In this document: piece by piece, positions 7,213 to 14,702 of the stretch
Numbering within the stretch: the stretch's first letter is position 1
Layout of the letters: every line of letters begins with the position of its first letter
Program-made: the position numbers and the translations under genes
Source: Dehalococcoidia bacterium
Lineage (GTDB): Bacteria > Chloroflexota > Dehalococcoidia > SM23-28-2 > RBG-16-64-32
Length of the DNA: 22,334 bases
Direction of reading: 5' to 3'
Assembly: GCA_030690405.1 (NCBI GenBank)
Contig: JAUYGU010000097.1
Coordinates: forward strand, 1 to 22,334
The notes under the pieces: model-generated
The model's database searches: none
What the model was told of the DNA's origin: nothing
Seen by the model: only the letters and a program-made list of their open reading frames with translations

Positions 7213-7379
7213 GCGCCCCAGAAGGACGCCGCCGCTTTTGCGCTGACCAAAGGGTTCACGTTCTCTTCAGCGCTCGATTTCTCATATGCGATGAGGGCGC
7301 TGGGACCAGCTTTCGCGGGCATGCGCATCGCTATTCGCCCTCATGGGCGGCCAGCGGGCGCTGAACGGCCCATAATCCC
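7213..7379. other. Unassigned intergenic stretch with a 9-bp inverted repeat
   Basis: No gene is recognised here. ATGAGGGCG (7291-7299) and CGCCCTCAT (7336-7344) form a perfect inverted repeat around GC-rich sequence that can itself fold. Its role is unknown; it could be a terminator for hpt read-through or another decayed repeat. Confidence 0.35.
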
Positions 7380-7408
7380 TTGACATCCTTCCGGCATAGA
7401 GGGAGAAT
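7380..7408 (+). promoter_or_regulatory. Promoter of the candidate small RNA
   Basis: Perfect -35 TTGACA (7380-7385), exactly 17 nt, then GAGAAT (7403-7408) as a weaker -10. Transcription would begin around 7414-7416, at the first base of the stem that closes the downstream RNA structure. Confidence 0.5.
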
Positions 7409-7414
7409 GACCAT

Positions 7415-7537
7415 GCTCTCCGAGCGGTCAAGTAGCGAGAGCTGACGAAGGGAATCGCGGAGCGGAAGGGCAACCCGAAGCCCTGGCGAGACCCGGAGGA
7501 CGCAGGAGCAAAAGGTCACTCGGGGGGTGCTTTTTTT
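7415..7537 (+). ncRNA. Candidate structured small RNA of unknown family (about 120 nt)
   Basis: The predicted 5' end pairs with the 3' end: 7415-7424 with 7519-7528, a 10-bp stem with three G-U pairs, followed by C and seven Ts (7531-7537) as a terminator. Inside are three helices: TAGC/GCTG (7433-7436 with 7441-7444) capped by a GAGA tetraloop; TCGC/GCGA (7455-7458 with 7486-7489) enclosing AGGGC/GCCCT (7467-7471 with 7480-7484); and GACC/GGTC (7490-7493 with 7514-7517). A competing hairpin, GCTCTC (7415-7420) with GAGAGC (7437-7442), would break the closing stem. I match it to no known RNA family. No plus-strand gene follows directly. The folding was done by hand. Confidence 0.45.
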
Positions 7538-7544
7538 GCCCCCG
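7521..7544. terminator. G/C hairpin between the small RNA and the convergent dehydratase gene
   Basis: CGGGGG (7521-7526) pairs with CCCCCG (7539-7544) around a loop containing seven Ts. It could act on transcripts from either side, and it competes with the closing stem of the small RNA, whose own T-tract is 7531-7537. Confidence 0.45.
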
Positions 7545-7555
7545 TAAGGTGTGTT

Positions 7556-7876
7556 TCAGGCGGATTCGGGCGCGATCACCAGGGTGGTCACCAGCTTCGT
7601 CTCGATGTCCCCCGCCAGCGCCACGTCGCGGTCGGTCAGCGCCCCCGCGCTGTGCGTGATCAGGCGCAGGGTCACGCGGTTGTAGTTGATCGTGATGTCC
7701 GGGTGGTGTCCCGCCGACTCCGCCAGGTAGGCGACCGAGTTGACGAAGGCGATCGCCCGGAGGAACGTGCGGAACTGGAACTGCCGGCGCAGGCGACCTT
7801 CGCGCAACTCCCAGCCCGGCAGCGCCGCCAGCCCCTCCTGCACCTCGGCCTCGGAGAGCACCCTCGGTTCGGCCAT
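7556..7876 (-). CDS. Pterin-4a-carbinolamine dehydratase
   Basis: A 106-residue cytoplasmic enzyme of the DCoH/PhhB family, which dehydrates 4a-hydroxytetrahydrobiopterin to recycle the pterin cofactor of aromatic amino acid hydroxylases. The motif around GHHPDITINYNRVTLRL and THSAGALTDRDVALA is diagnostic. His57, His58 and His75 have the same spacing as the three active-site histidines of the mammalian protein (61, 62, 79). Length is typical. No aromatic hydroxylase is visible in the window; in bacteria lacking one, family members may serve a molybdopterin-related or other pterin role. It diverges from the cyclase gene at 7928. No Shine-Dalgarno; TATCCT lies 9 nt upstream of the ATG. Confidence 0.92.
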   Translation of the reverse strand: MAEPRVLSEAEVQEGLAALPGWELREGRLRRQFQFRTFLRAIAFVNSVAYLAESAGHHPDITINYNRVTLRLITHSAGALTDRDVALAGDIETKLVTTLVIAPESA

Positions 7877-7885
7877 TACAGGCGC

Positions 7886-7891
7886 AGGATA
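7886..7891 (-). promoter_or_regulatory. Possible -10 box of the carbinolamine dehydratase
   Basis: TATCCT on the minus strand, 9 nt before the ATG at 7876; consistent with a leaderless start. Confidence 0.3.
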
Positions 7892-7913
7892 GCACGCCCT
7901 CCGGCGCGCGTGC

Positions 7914-7919
7914 CATAAT
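7914..7919 (+). promoter_or_regulatory. Possible -10 box of the cyclase-family gene
   Basis: CATAAT, 8 nt before the ATG at 7928 with no ribosome binding site between; consistent with a leaderless start. Confidence 0.35.
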
Positions 7920-7927
7920 CACCAGCG

Positions 7928-8563
7928 ATGAAGGTCTACGACATCTCCGTGCCGCTGCGAGCCGATATGCCCACATACTCGGGCGAGCCCGGCCCGCGCC
8001 TGGAGTTCACGGCGCAGCTCTCGAAGGGCGATTCCGCCAACGTCAGCGTCCTCTCCCTCGGCTCCCACACCGGCACGCACGTCGACGCGCCGTCGCACTT
8101 CCTTGACGGCGCCCCCGGCGTCGATAGCCTGCCGCCGGAGGCGCTGGTGGGGCCGGCGTTCGTCGCGGAGCACGGCGGCGAGGGCCACATCACGGCCGCC
8201 GACCTGGACGCGCTGGGCATCCCGGCGGACTGCGAGCGGCTGCTGTTCAAGACGCGCAGCGGCCGCTTCTGGGACGACAGCGAGTTCCACCGCGACTTTA
8301 TCGCCCTGGCCCCGGACGCCGCCCGCGCCCTGGCGGAGAGAGGGCTGCGTCTGGTCGGCATCGACTACCTGTCAATCGAGCGGTTCCGGCCGGAGCGCCA
8401 CGAGGTGCACGAGACGCTGCTGGCGAGCGCGGTGGTGATCCTGGAGGGGCTGGACCTGCGACAGGTGCCGCCGGGGGAGTACTTCCTGGTCTGCGCACCG
8501 CTGAACGTGGTGGGCGCGGAGGGCGCGCCGGCGCGCGCCTTCCTCATCGACCAGGTCACGTGA
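7928..8563 (+). CDS. Cyclase family protein (kynurenine formamidase-like metal-dependent hydrolase)
   Basis: A 211-residue protein of the cyclase/KynB family. The metal-binding signature HxGTHxDxPxH is complete at residues 47-57 (His47, His51, Asp53, His57), followed by the downstream conserved segment LVGIDYLSIE and the C-terminal ALL(A)SAVVILEGLDL. KynB members hydrolyse N-formylkynurenine to kynurenine using zinc or manganese; others open lactams or isatin, or have unknown substrates. No other kynurenine-pathway gene is present, so the specific substrate is undecided. Length is typical. It shares a short divergent promoter region (51 bp) with the carbinolamine dehydratase. Confidence 0.88.
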   Translation: MKVYDISVPLRADMPTYSGEPGPRLEFTAQLSKGDSANVSVLSLGSHTGTHVDAPSHFLDGAPGVDSLPPEALVGPAFVAEHGGEGHITAADLDALGIPADCERLLFKTRSGRFWDDSEFHRDFIALAPDAARALAERGLRLVGIDYLSIERFRPERHEVHETLLASAVVILEGLDLRQVPPGEYFLVCAPLNVVGAEGAPARAFLIDQVT

Positions 8564-8587
8564 TCGACGCGGACTTCCCGCGCAGGT

Positions 8588-8625
8588 TAGGCATGTCAAA
8601 CGTGCCTGAGATGTCGTGACACGAC
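8588..8625. other. Two short dyads between convergent genes
   Basis: AGGCA...TGCCT (about 8590-8606) and the near-palindrome GTCGTGACACGAC (8613-8625) lie between the cyclase stop and the end of the convergent membrane-protein gene. They may help terminate transcription, but no T-tract follows on either strand. Confidence 0.3.
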
Positions 8626-8630
8626 GCGAA

Positions 8631-8975
8631 CTACGTGCCAGCAGTCCGCCTGAAAACGTCGAGCGCCACAACCGCCGCCATGCCCAGCGTCAGGAGAAAC
8701 ATCGCCACTACTACAACGTATATTCCAGCCCATCCCAATAGCCAGCCAACCCCAAGCGCAGAGGTGGCCATCGCCAAGATGACGACAACCGCGACTGCAC
8801 GGACGGCACACTGCAAGCGCCGTATTTGTGGCATAGGAAGGGCCAAGTCGCGTTGCGGGTACGTGCGCAAGTCGGAAAGCTCCCGTAAAGCGAAACCCGC
8901 AAAGACTAATAGCAACGCGCCAAGACTGAGCGCGCCGGGAACGATGATTGAGATAACGTCCTTGTGCTCTGCCAC
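8631..8975 (-). CDS. Small hypothetical membrane protein
   Basis: 114 residues with three clear hydrophobic segments (roughly residues 8-28, 57-77 and 80-105) separated by a basic, Arg-containing loop (RELSDLRTYPQRD). No family is recognised. The start is GTG at 8975 with a weak AAGG 3 nt upstream. It follows the 101-residue gene by 14 nt on the same strand, so the two probably form an operon. The plus-strand frame over the same bases lacks hydrophobic pattern and is rejected. GC content is visibly lower than in the surrounding metabolic genes, in keeping with recent acquisition or weak constraint. Confidence 0.6.
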   Translation of the reverse strand: MAEHKDVISIIVPGALSLGALLLVFAGFALRELSDLRTYPQRDLALPMPQIRRLQCAVRAVAVVVILAMATSALGVGWLLGWAGIYVVVVAMFLLTLGMAAVVALDVFRRTAGT

Positions 8976-8989
8976 GCGCCTTGTGACCC

Positions 8990-9295
8990 TCAGGAGCGAA
9001 CCACTCTTCGTAGAATCCGACTCAACCAGCTCTTGCGATGCTCCCGCTCGTGAGAGTCATAGAGCGCATCAAGCAACTGGTATGGGAAGTCGACCTGCAT
9101 GAGCAGGTCAACCGCCCAAGTTTGAGTCTGGGGCTGCGCCAATGTCTCACGGCAGACGCGACACTCATTTCGCTGCAGGAAGTAATCCATCAGGATTACC
9201 GCCTCCCTAGCCGCCTCAGCGGCGGAAGACACCCGCCTAATCGGCGGGACACCCGGGATGTCGCCGACGAAGAGCCATGGCCTCTTCTGTGTCAT
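8990..9295 (-). CDS. Small hypothetical soluble protein with a CxxC pair
   Basis: 101 residues, no signal peptide or membrane segment. It has one Cys pair (NECRVCRETL) that could bind metal or be redox active, an N-terminal segment beginning MTQKRPWLFVGDIPGVP, and a very basic end (KSWLSRILRRVVRS). No family is recognised. The ATG at 9295 lacks a clear ribosome site; another ATG 5 nt upstream is out of frame and ends at once. It is the first gene of the presumed pair with the membrane protein at 8631. Whether it is expressed is uncertain, but the opposite-strand frame is less protein-like. Confidence 0.5.
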   Translation of the reverse strand: MTQKRPWLFVGDIPGVPPIRRVSSAAEAAREAVILMDYFLQRNECRVCRETLAQPQTQTWAVDLLMQVDFPYQLLDALYDSHEREHRKSWLSRILRRVVRS

Positions 9296-9354
9296 GTCAT
9301 GCGCTCTACCGCTTCAGATATCGGCAGTCTCGTGCTAGCGGTTGCGGCTATCAC

Positions 9355-9468
9355 CTAGTATATGACCTTGCGCTCCGACAGCTCCGCGATCAGCTTGCCG
9401 GCGTAGGTCGCGCTGACGCGGTCGCCGCACTCGACGACGCGCAGCCCCTCCAGCGCCCTATCGGGCAT
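9355..9468 (-). pseudogene. N-terminal remnant of a CaiB/BaiF-type (family III) CoA-transferase
   Basis: Reading the minus strand from ATG at 9468 gives 37 residues: MPDRALEGLRVVECG, DRVSATYAGKLIAEL, then SERKVIY and a TAG stop. The start matches the characteristic N-terminus of family III CoA-transferases (LEGLRVVE...AGPYAGKLLADLGA), which continue for about 400 residues; here homology ends after about 30. Nothing of the remaining protein lies downstream, where the two small low-GC genes sit instead. The simplest reading is a gene truncated when that segment was inserted or the rest deleted. Family III enzymes move CoA between acyl groups. Confidence 0.7.
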
Positions 9469-9544
9469 GCCGCATCGGGGCCGCTTCCCCGGCAGCGGCG
9501 GCAAAGTTCGCCAGTGAGGTGGCCTCCGGCTTCACGATGGTCAA

Positions 9545-9550
9545 TATAAT
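9545..9550 (+). promoter_or_regulatory. -10 box of the CPBP protease gene
   Basis: Perfect TATAAT, 18 nt before the ATG at 9569. No recognisable -35 box. The expected leader is about 11-12 nt without a clear Shine-Dalgarno. Confidence 0.45.
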
Positions 9551-9568
9551 AGCGACGAGCGTTTCGCC

Positions 9569-10315
9569 ATGCAACGAGCCGTCGTTTCCGAGAGAGCCAC
9601 CGCAGCGGCGCGGCCGTGGCTGCCGCCTGTCGCCTTCGCGGCCGTCCTCATCGCCTACAACAACCTGCTGTTCGGCCTGCCGGGCGAGCTCGCCTTCCCG
9701 CCGGACTGGGTGTTCTACCCGCGGGCGGTGCTCCTGCCGCTGGCGGCGGTCATATGGGCGCTGCGGTTCCAGGGGCTCTCGCTATCCGACCTCGGGCTGA
9801 CGACGCGGAACCTGCGGATTGGCGCCGCCATCGGTCTGGCCGCGGCGGTGGCCATCTCCGTGCCCGCCGCGCTCTACTTCCTCTACCCCATCGGCGTGAG
9901 CGGGGGCTCCATCGACTACGAGAACTTCGCGAACGACAGCGTGAGCGAGTTCGCCTTCTGGGCGGTGGTGCGCTACCCGGTCCACGCCGCCGTGTTCGAG
10001 GAGGTGCTGTTCCGGGGGGTACTCCTCGCGCTGTCACTGCGGGCGTTCGGCACGACGCGGGGGATCGTCTTCAGCGCCACCGCCTTCGCCGCCTGGCACG
10101 TCGCCGTGGACTACGACACGATGGCCGACTCCAACGTCGCCGACAACGCCGCCTTCTTCGCCTTCGCCCAGGCCGGCGCGCTCGTCGCCCTGTTCGCCGG
10201 CGGGCTGGCGTTCGCCGTGATTCGCCGGCGCACGGGCAGCCTGGCCGGGCCCATCGTCTTCCACTGGCTGGCGGTGGTGGCGATGAACGCGACGCTGTTT
10301 GCCCAATCCCGCTAG
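9569..10315 (+). CDS. CPBP family intramembrane metalloprotease
   Basis: 248 residues, polytopic membrane protein of the CAAX-protease/bacteriocin-processing (Abi, Rce1-like) family. The diagnostic motifs are present: EEVLFRG (Glu144, Glu145, Arg149), AFAAWHVA with His177, and FHWLAVVAMN with His232 and Asn240. About seven hydrophobic segments are visible. Members cleave prenylated or other peptides inside the membrane; many bacterial ones have no known substrate. It stands alone on the plus strand, 22 bp upstream of galactokinase, which has its own -10-like box. Stop TAG. The start follows a perfect TATAAT. Confidence 0.9.
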   Translation: MQRAVVSERATAAARPWLPPVAFAAVLIAYNNLLFGLPGELAFPPDWVFYPRAVLLPLAAVIWALRFQGLSLSDLGLTTRNLRIGAAIGLAAAVAISVPAALYFLYPIGVSGGSIDYENFANDSVSEFAFWAVVRYPVHAAVFEEVLFRGVLLALSLRAFGTTRGIVFSATAFAAWHVAVDYDTMADSNVADNAAFFAFAQAGALVALFAGGLAFAVIRRRTGSLAGPIVFHWLAVVAMNATLFAQSR

Positions 10316-10320
10316 CCCCG

Positions 10321-10326
10321 TATACT
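10321..10326 (+). promoter_or_regulatory. Possible -10 box of galK
   Basis: TATACT, 11 nt before the ATG at 10338. The intervening GGCGG could be a weak ribosome site, but the leader would be only about 5 nt. Confidence 0.35.
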
Positions 10327-10337
10327 GGCGGCGAACC

Positions 10338-11492
10338 ATGACCGCGGACCGCGCCGCCCTGCTCGATTCCTTCCGCCGCACCTTCGGGCGGCCGGCCCAG
10401 CTCGTCGCCGAGGCGCCGGGAAGGGTGAACCTCATCGGCGAGCACACGGACTACAACGAAGGCCACGTCCTGCCGCTGGCTATCGACCGCACGGTGGCCG
10501 TCGCGGGTGCCCGGCGGGAGGGCGACGTCCGCGCCTGCGCGCTGGACTGCGGCGAAGAGGACCGGTTCCCGCCAGACGTGGTCGCGCCGGCGCCGGGCGG
10601 CGGCTGGCGCAACTACGTGCGGGGCGTCGTCTGGGCCCTGGGCGAGGCCGGACACCGGCTGCCCGGGCTCGACCTCGCGTTCACGGGCGACGTCCCGGCC
10701 GGCGCCGGCCTCTCGTCCTCGGCCGCGCTGGAGGTGGCGCTGGCGGCCGCCTTCGCCGCCGTCGCTGAGCTGTCGCTGGGCCGGCGCGAGCTGGCGCTGC
10801 TGGCGCAGCGGGCGGAGAACGGTTTCGTCGGCGTGCAGTGCGGGATCATGGACCAGCTGGCAGCCGTGTTCGGGCAAGAGGGCCACGCGCTGCTGATCGA
10901 CTGTCGCAGCCTTCAGATAGAGCCGCTGCCGCTGGCGCTCGAGCGGAGCGGGGCGGCGATCGTCATCGTCGACTCCGCCGTCCGGCGCTCCCTCGGCGAC
11001 TCGGCCTACAACGAGCGCCGCCGGGAGTGCGCGGAGGCCGCCGCCGCGCTGGGCGTCACCGCCCTGCGCGACGTGACCGCGGAGGCTCTGGAAGCGCGGC
11101 GGGCGGACCTGCCGGAGACGCTGTACCGCCGGGCCCGGCACGTCGTGACGGAGGAGGCGCGCGTGGTGGCCGCCGCCGGCGCCCTTCGCGGCGGCGACCT
11201 CGAGGCGCTGGGCCGCCTGCTCTACCAATCGCACGAGAGCCTGCGGGACGACTTCGAGGTCTCCTGCCCGGAGACCGACCTGCTGGTGGAGCTGGCCGCA
11301 GGCGTGGAGGGCGTGCTGGGCGCGCGCCTGACCGGCGCCGGGTTCGGCGGCTGCACGGTCAACCTCGTGCGACGAGGGGCGCGGGGAGCGTTCGAGCAGG
11401 GGGTCGTCCAGACGTACCGCGAGCGCAGCGGCCTCCCGGCCCGGATGCACCTCGTACACGCCGCCGGTGGCCTGCGGGTGAGCGATGCCTGA
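10338..11492 (+). CDS. galK: Galactokinase
   Basis: 384 residues; phosphorylates galactose to galactose-1-phosphate with ATP, first step of the Leloir pathway. All GHMP-kinase motifs are present: the galactokinase signature GRVNLIGEHTDYNEGH (residues 28-43, with Arg29, Glu35, His36 and Asp38 contacting substrate), the ATP loop PAGAGLSSSAALE (120-132), catalytic Asp172 in CGIMDQLA, and motif 3 GAGFGGC near the C-terminus. The start at 10338 is preferred; the open frame reaches back to 10299 but that overlaps the CPBP gene and adds no family sequence. Its stop overlaps the next gene's ATG by 8 nt, so alpha-galactosidase is translationally coupled. No galT or galE is visible nearby. Confidence 0.95.
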   Translation: MTADRAALLDSFRRTFGRPAQLVAEAPGRVNLIGEHTDYNEGHVLPLAIDRTVAVAGARREGDVRACALDCGEEDRFPPDVVAPAPGGGWRNYVRGVVWALGEAGHRLPGLDLAFTGDVPAGAGLSSSAALEVALAAAFAAVAELSLGRRELALLAQRAENGFVGVQCGIMDQLAAVFGQEGHALLIDCRSLQIEPLPLALERSGAAIVIVDSAVRRSLGDSAYNERRRECAEAAAALGVTALRDVTAEALEARRADLPETLYRRARHVVTEEARVVAAAGALRGGDLEALGRLLYQSHESLRDDFEVSCPETDLLVELAAGVEGVLGARLTGAGFGGCTVNLVRRGARGAFEQGVVQTYRERSGLPARMHLVHAAGGLRVSDA

Positions 11493-13491
11493 GGTCCGGC
11501 TTCTCGACGGTACGGACGGCCCCGTCCTGGAGAACGGGCGGCTACGCCTGGCGGTGCGCCTTGCCGAGGGGACGTTCTCGCTGGGCGAGAGGGACGGCGA
11601 CGCCGCCATCCCGTCGGCCTGGACGGAGGCCGTTCTGCGCGACGGCACGGCCATCGCCTCGCGAGGGGCAGGGGTCGAGGTCACGGGCGAGCGCGCCATC
11701 GAGGACGGGCACGGCCGCGGCCGGACGCTGACGCTCCGCCGCCGCGCCGGGGACGGCGAGCCGGTCCTGGCGCTGGACGTCACGCTGTACGAGGAGCAGC
11801 CGTTCGTTGCGCTCCGGTCGCACCTCACGAACGCCGCCGGCACGCCGCTGGCGGTCCAGGCGTTCCACCTCGTGCGGACCGGGCCTGTCGCCTCGGACGC
11901 CGGCTGGCGCTTCTACCGCCACGGCTGGCAGTCCTGGAGCCCGACGCTCACGCTCTCCACGGACGAAGACGACGTCCCACCCTTCCCGCCCCTCGTCGAC
12001 CCGAGAACCCGGCCGAACAAGGCCCGCCTCGTGAGCGAGCTCGTCTCCTGCCTGCACCACGGGCCGTCGGCGCAGACCATCACCGCGGGCTTCCTCACCG
12101 CCGCCGACCAGCTCTCGCAGGTCTGGCTGGACGGCGACGGCGCACTAACCGCCACCTCCTACGCCGACGGCATCGAGCTGGCGCCAGGCGATACCCTTTC
12201 GTCCGAGAGGGGAATGATTGACATAACGCCTGACCCGCTCGCGGCGCTTTCACGCTACGGCGACGCCCTCGCACGGGAGATGAACGCCGTCTCCTGGCCC
12301 GATATCACGACCGGCTGGTGCTCCTGGTACTACTACTTCCAGCGCGTCAGCGAAGACGACATCCTGGCGAACCTCGAGCGCCTGGCGTAGCTCCGCGACG
12401 AGCTGCCGCTGGAGTTCGTCCAGGTCGACGACGGCTACCAGGCGGGGATCGGCGACTGGCTGACGCCGAACGAGAAGTTCCCGCGCGGCATGTCCTGGCT
12501 CGCCCAGCGCATCCACGAGGGCGGCTTCAAGGCTGGCCTGTGGCTGGCGCCGTTCCTCGCCGGAGCGAGGTCGCGGCTGTTCGCCGAGCACCGGGACTGG
12601 CTGGTGCAAGACGAGTCCGGCGAGCCGGTGGTCGCAATCCAAAACTGGGAGCAGCTCTGCTACGCCCTCGACTGTACGCGGCCGGAGGTGATCGACTGGC
12701 TGGAGAGCGTCTTCCGCACCGTCACCGGCGACTGGGGATACGACTACGTGAAGATCGACTTCGTGTACGCGGCGGCGCTGGACGGCGTGCGCAGCGATCC
12801 GAACGTCACGCGCGCCCAGGCCTACCGCCGCGGCCTGGAAGCCATCCGCCGCGCCGTCGGCGAGAGGTTCGTCCTGGGCTGCGGCGCGCCCATCGGGCCC
12901 AGCGTCGGTCTCGTCAACGGGATGCGCATTGGGCCCGACGTGGCGCCGTACTGGTACCCCCTGACCGGCCGCGGCACCGACCGCCGCCGCACCTCGCTCT
13001 CCTTCCCCTCGGCCGTCAACGCCATCCGCAACACGATCACCCGCTACTGGACGCACAACCGCCTGTGGCTGAACGACCCCGACTGCCTGCTCCTGCGCGA
13101 TTCCGAGACGGCGCTGACCGCCGACGAGGTGCGCACGCTGGCCACCGTGATCGGCATGTCCGGCGGCATGCTGCTGGACAGCGACGATCTGACGCGGCTG
13201 ACGCCGGAGCGGCGCGACATGCTGACGCGGCTGCTGCCGCTGCGAGGCGAGGCGGCCGTCCCCCTGGACATGTTCGAGCGGGACCCGCCGCGCCTGCTCT
13301 GGCGGCCGGAGCGGCGGCTGCTGGCCGTCTTCAACTGGGATGATGACCCGGCGGACATCAGCGTCCCCCTGCCCATGGCCGCCTCGCGCCTGGAGGACTT
13401 CTGGACCGGCGAGGAGTACCTGCCCGAAGGCGCCAGAGGTCGCTTCCGCGGCCTGCCGGCGCACGGTTGCAAGCTGCTGATCCTGCGTTGA
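11485..13491 (+). pseudogene. GH36 alpha-galactosidase interrupted by an in-frame TAG
   Basis: One continuous frame of 668 sense-length codons broken only by TAG at 12388-12390 (codon 302). The N-terminal beta-supersandwich domain leads into the TIM barrel (TGWCSWYYYFQ), the stop follows ERLA, and the frame resumes LRDELPLEFVQVDDGYQ. The nucleophile Asp425 (YVKIDF) and acid/base Asp485 (RIGPDVAPYW) both lie after the stop, so a product ending at 302 is inactive; ATG at 12490 could not rebuild the barrel either. GH36 enzymes release alpha-linked galactose, matching the coupled galK upstream. CAG or GAG to TAG is a one-base change. It may be a recent mutation, a sequencing error or read-through; TAG is an ordinary stop elsewhere in this window. 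Confidence 0.88.
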
Positions 13492-13541
13492 CCGGCTCCG
13501 CGGGCCGCTGCTAACATGAACGCATTCCGCGAGACGCCGCA

Positions 13542-14684
13542 ATGAAATTCGGAATCTTCCACGAGCTGTCGGTAGCGAAGCCCTGGCACGCACGCTCCGA
13601 GTACGAGGTCTACCACAACGCGCTGGAGCAGGTAGAGCTCGCGGACGAGCTTGGGTTCGACCAGGCGTGGGCGGTGGAGCACCACTTCCTGGAGGAGTAC
13701 TCGCACTGCTCGGCGCCGGAGGTGTTCCTCGCCGCGGCGGCGGTGCGCACGAAGAGGATCCGGCTGGGCCACGGGATCGCGGTGGTGCTGCCGCCGTTCA
13801 ACCACCCGGCGCGCTGCGCCGAGCGGGCGGCGGCGCTGGACATAATCTCCAACGGCCGGCTGGAGTTCGGCACCGGCCGTTCCGCCACCTGGACGGAGCT
13901 GGGCGGCTTCCGCTGTGACCCCGACCTGACCAAGGAGATGTGGGACGAGTCCCTGCGGGCGATCCCGAAGATGTGGACCCAGGAGACGTTCTCCTGGAAG
14001 GGGAAGCACTTCTCCATGCCGCCACGCAGCGTAATCCCCAAGCCGCTGCAGAAGCCGCACCCGCCCCTCTGGGTGGCGGTCACCAGCCCGGAGACCGCGG
14101 TCCAGGCCGCCGAACGCGGCATCGGCTGCCTGGGTGTGTCGATAGGCACGCCGCGGGAGTACGCGCAGCGGGTCAAGGACTACCGCCGCGTCGTCCGCAA
14201 GTGCGAGCCGGTGGGCGAGTTCGTGAACGAGCAGGTGAACGGCGTAACGTTCCTCTACGTGGGCGAGACGGACGAGGAAGCGAGTGAGTGGGGAACCCGC
14301 CTGGCGACGACGTTCGCTTACTACGCCGCTCACCTGGTGGGCGTGAGCTCCGTCTACCCGACGCCTGCGTACAGCACGCCCGGCCTGCTGTTCTCCATCC
14401 GGCGGGAGGTGCAGGAGCAGGCGCGCGTTGGCGGAGGCGTCATCCGGGAGGGTATGGCCATCGGGAGCCCGCAGACGGTGATCAAGAACCTGAAGATGTG
14501 GGAGGAGATCGGCGTAGACCGGATGGTGTTCATCATCAACACGGGCGAGCAGGTCCCGCAGGAGCGCGTCCTGCGCTCCCTGCGGCTGTTCGCCGAGCAG
14601 GTGATGCCCGCCTTCGGCAAGGACACGCCGGCCGCCAGGCCGAAGCGGCGGCCGAGCCGCCCCACCGAGCCGGCGATGCCGTGA
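13542..14684 (+). CDS. LLM class flavin-dependent oxidoreductase (luciferase-like)
   Basis: 380 residues, slightly longer than usual because of a basic/proline tail (RPKRRPSRPTEPAMP). TIM-barrel protein of the bacterial luciferase-like monooxygenase family, using reduced FMN or F420. Recognisable parts: MKFGIFHELS at strand 1, WAVEHHFLEEYSHCSAPEVF, the RLGHGI and GRLEFGTGRS segments at the flavin pocket, PPLWVAVTSPET, and EEIGVDRMVFI near the end. The substrate is unknown; relatives oxidise alkanes, aldehydes and sulfonates among others. No strong ribosome site (GAGA about 10 nt upstream). The next gene starts 18 nt after its stop, so they probably share a transcript. Confidence 0.88.
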   Translation: MKFGIFHELSVAKPWHARSEYEVYHNALEQVELADELGFDQAWAVEHHFLEEYSHCSAPEVFLAAAAVRTKRIRLGHGIAVVLPPFNHPARCAERAAALDIISNGRLEFGTGRSATWTELGGFRCDPDLTKEMWDESLRAIPKMWTQETFSWKGKHFSMPPRSVIPKPLQKPHPPLWVAVTSPETAVQAAERGIGCLGVSIGTPREYAQRVKDYRRVVRKCEPVGEFVNEQVNGVTFLYVGETDEEASEWGTRLATTFAYYAAHLVGVSSVYPTPAYSTPGLLFSIRREVQEQARVGGGVIREGMAIGSPQTVIKNLKMWEEIGVDRMVFIINTGEQVPQERVLRSLRLFAEQVMPAFGKDTPAARPKRRPSRPTEPAMP

Positions 14685-14702
14685 CGCGCTCCGCCGACTT
14701 CG

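Noticed and set aside
7440..7520. Partial resemblance of the small RNA to glycine or c-di-GMP riboswitches (GGGCAACC, GGACGCA, GCAAAAGG)
   Set aside because: The order, spacing and surrounding helices do not fit either consensus, and no co-oriented gene follows directly.
8635..9102. A 155-codon plus-strand frame
   Set aside because: The opposite strand gives a protein with three membrane segments and a second co-oriented gene; the plus frame is Thr/Ala/Arg-rich without pattern.
10071..11843. A 590-codon open frame on the minus strand
   Set aside because: Antisense to CPBP protease, galK and alpha-galactosidase; no family sequence, composition typical of a shadow frame.
12388..12390. TAG recoded as an amino acid
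   Set aside because: TAG ends other genes here (the aminotransferase at 1078, lipoproteins at 4304 and 20465, CPBP at 10315), and there is only one internal case.
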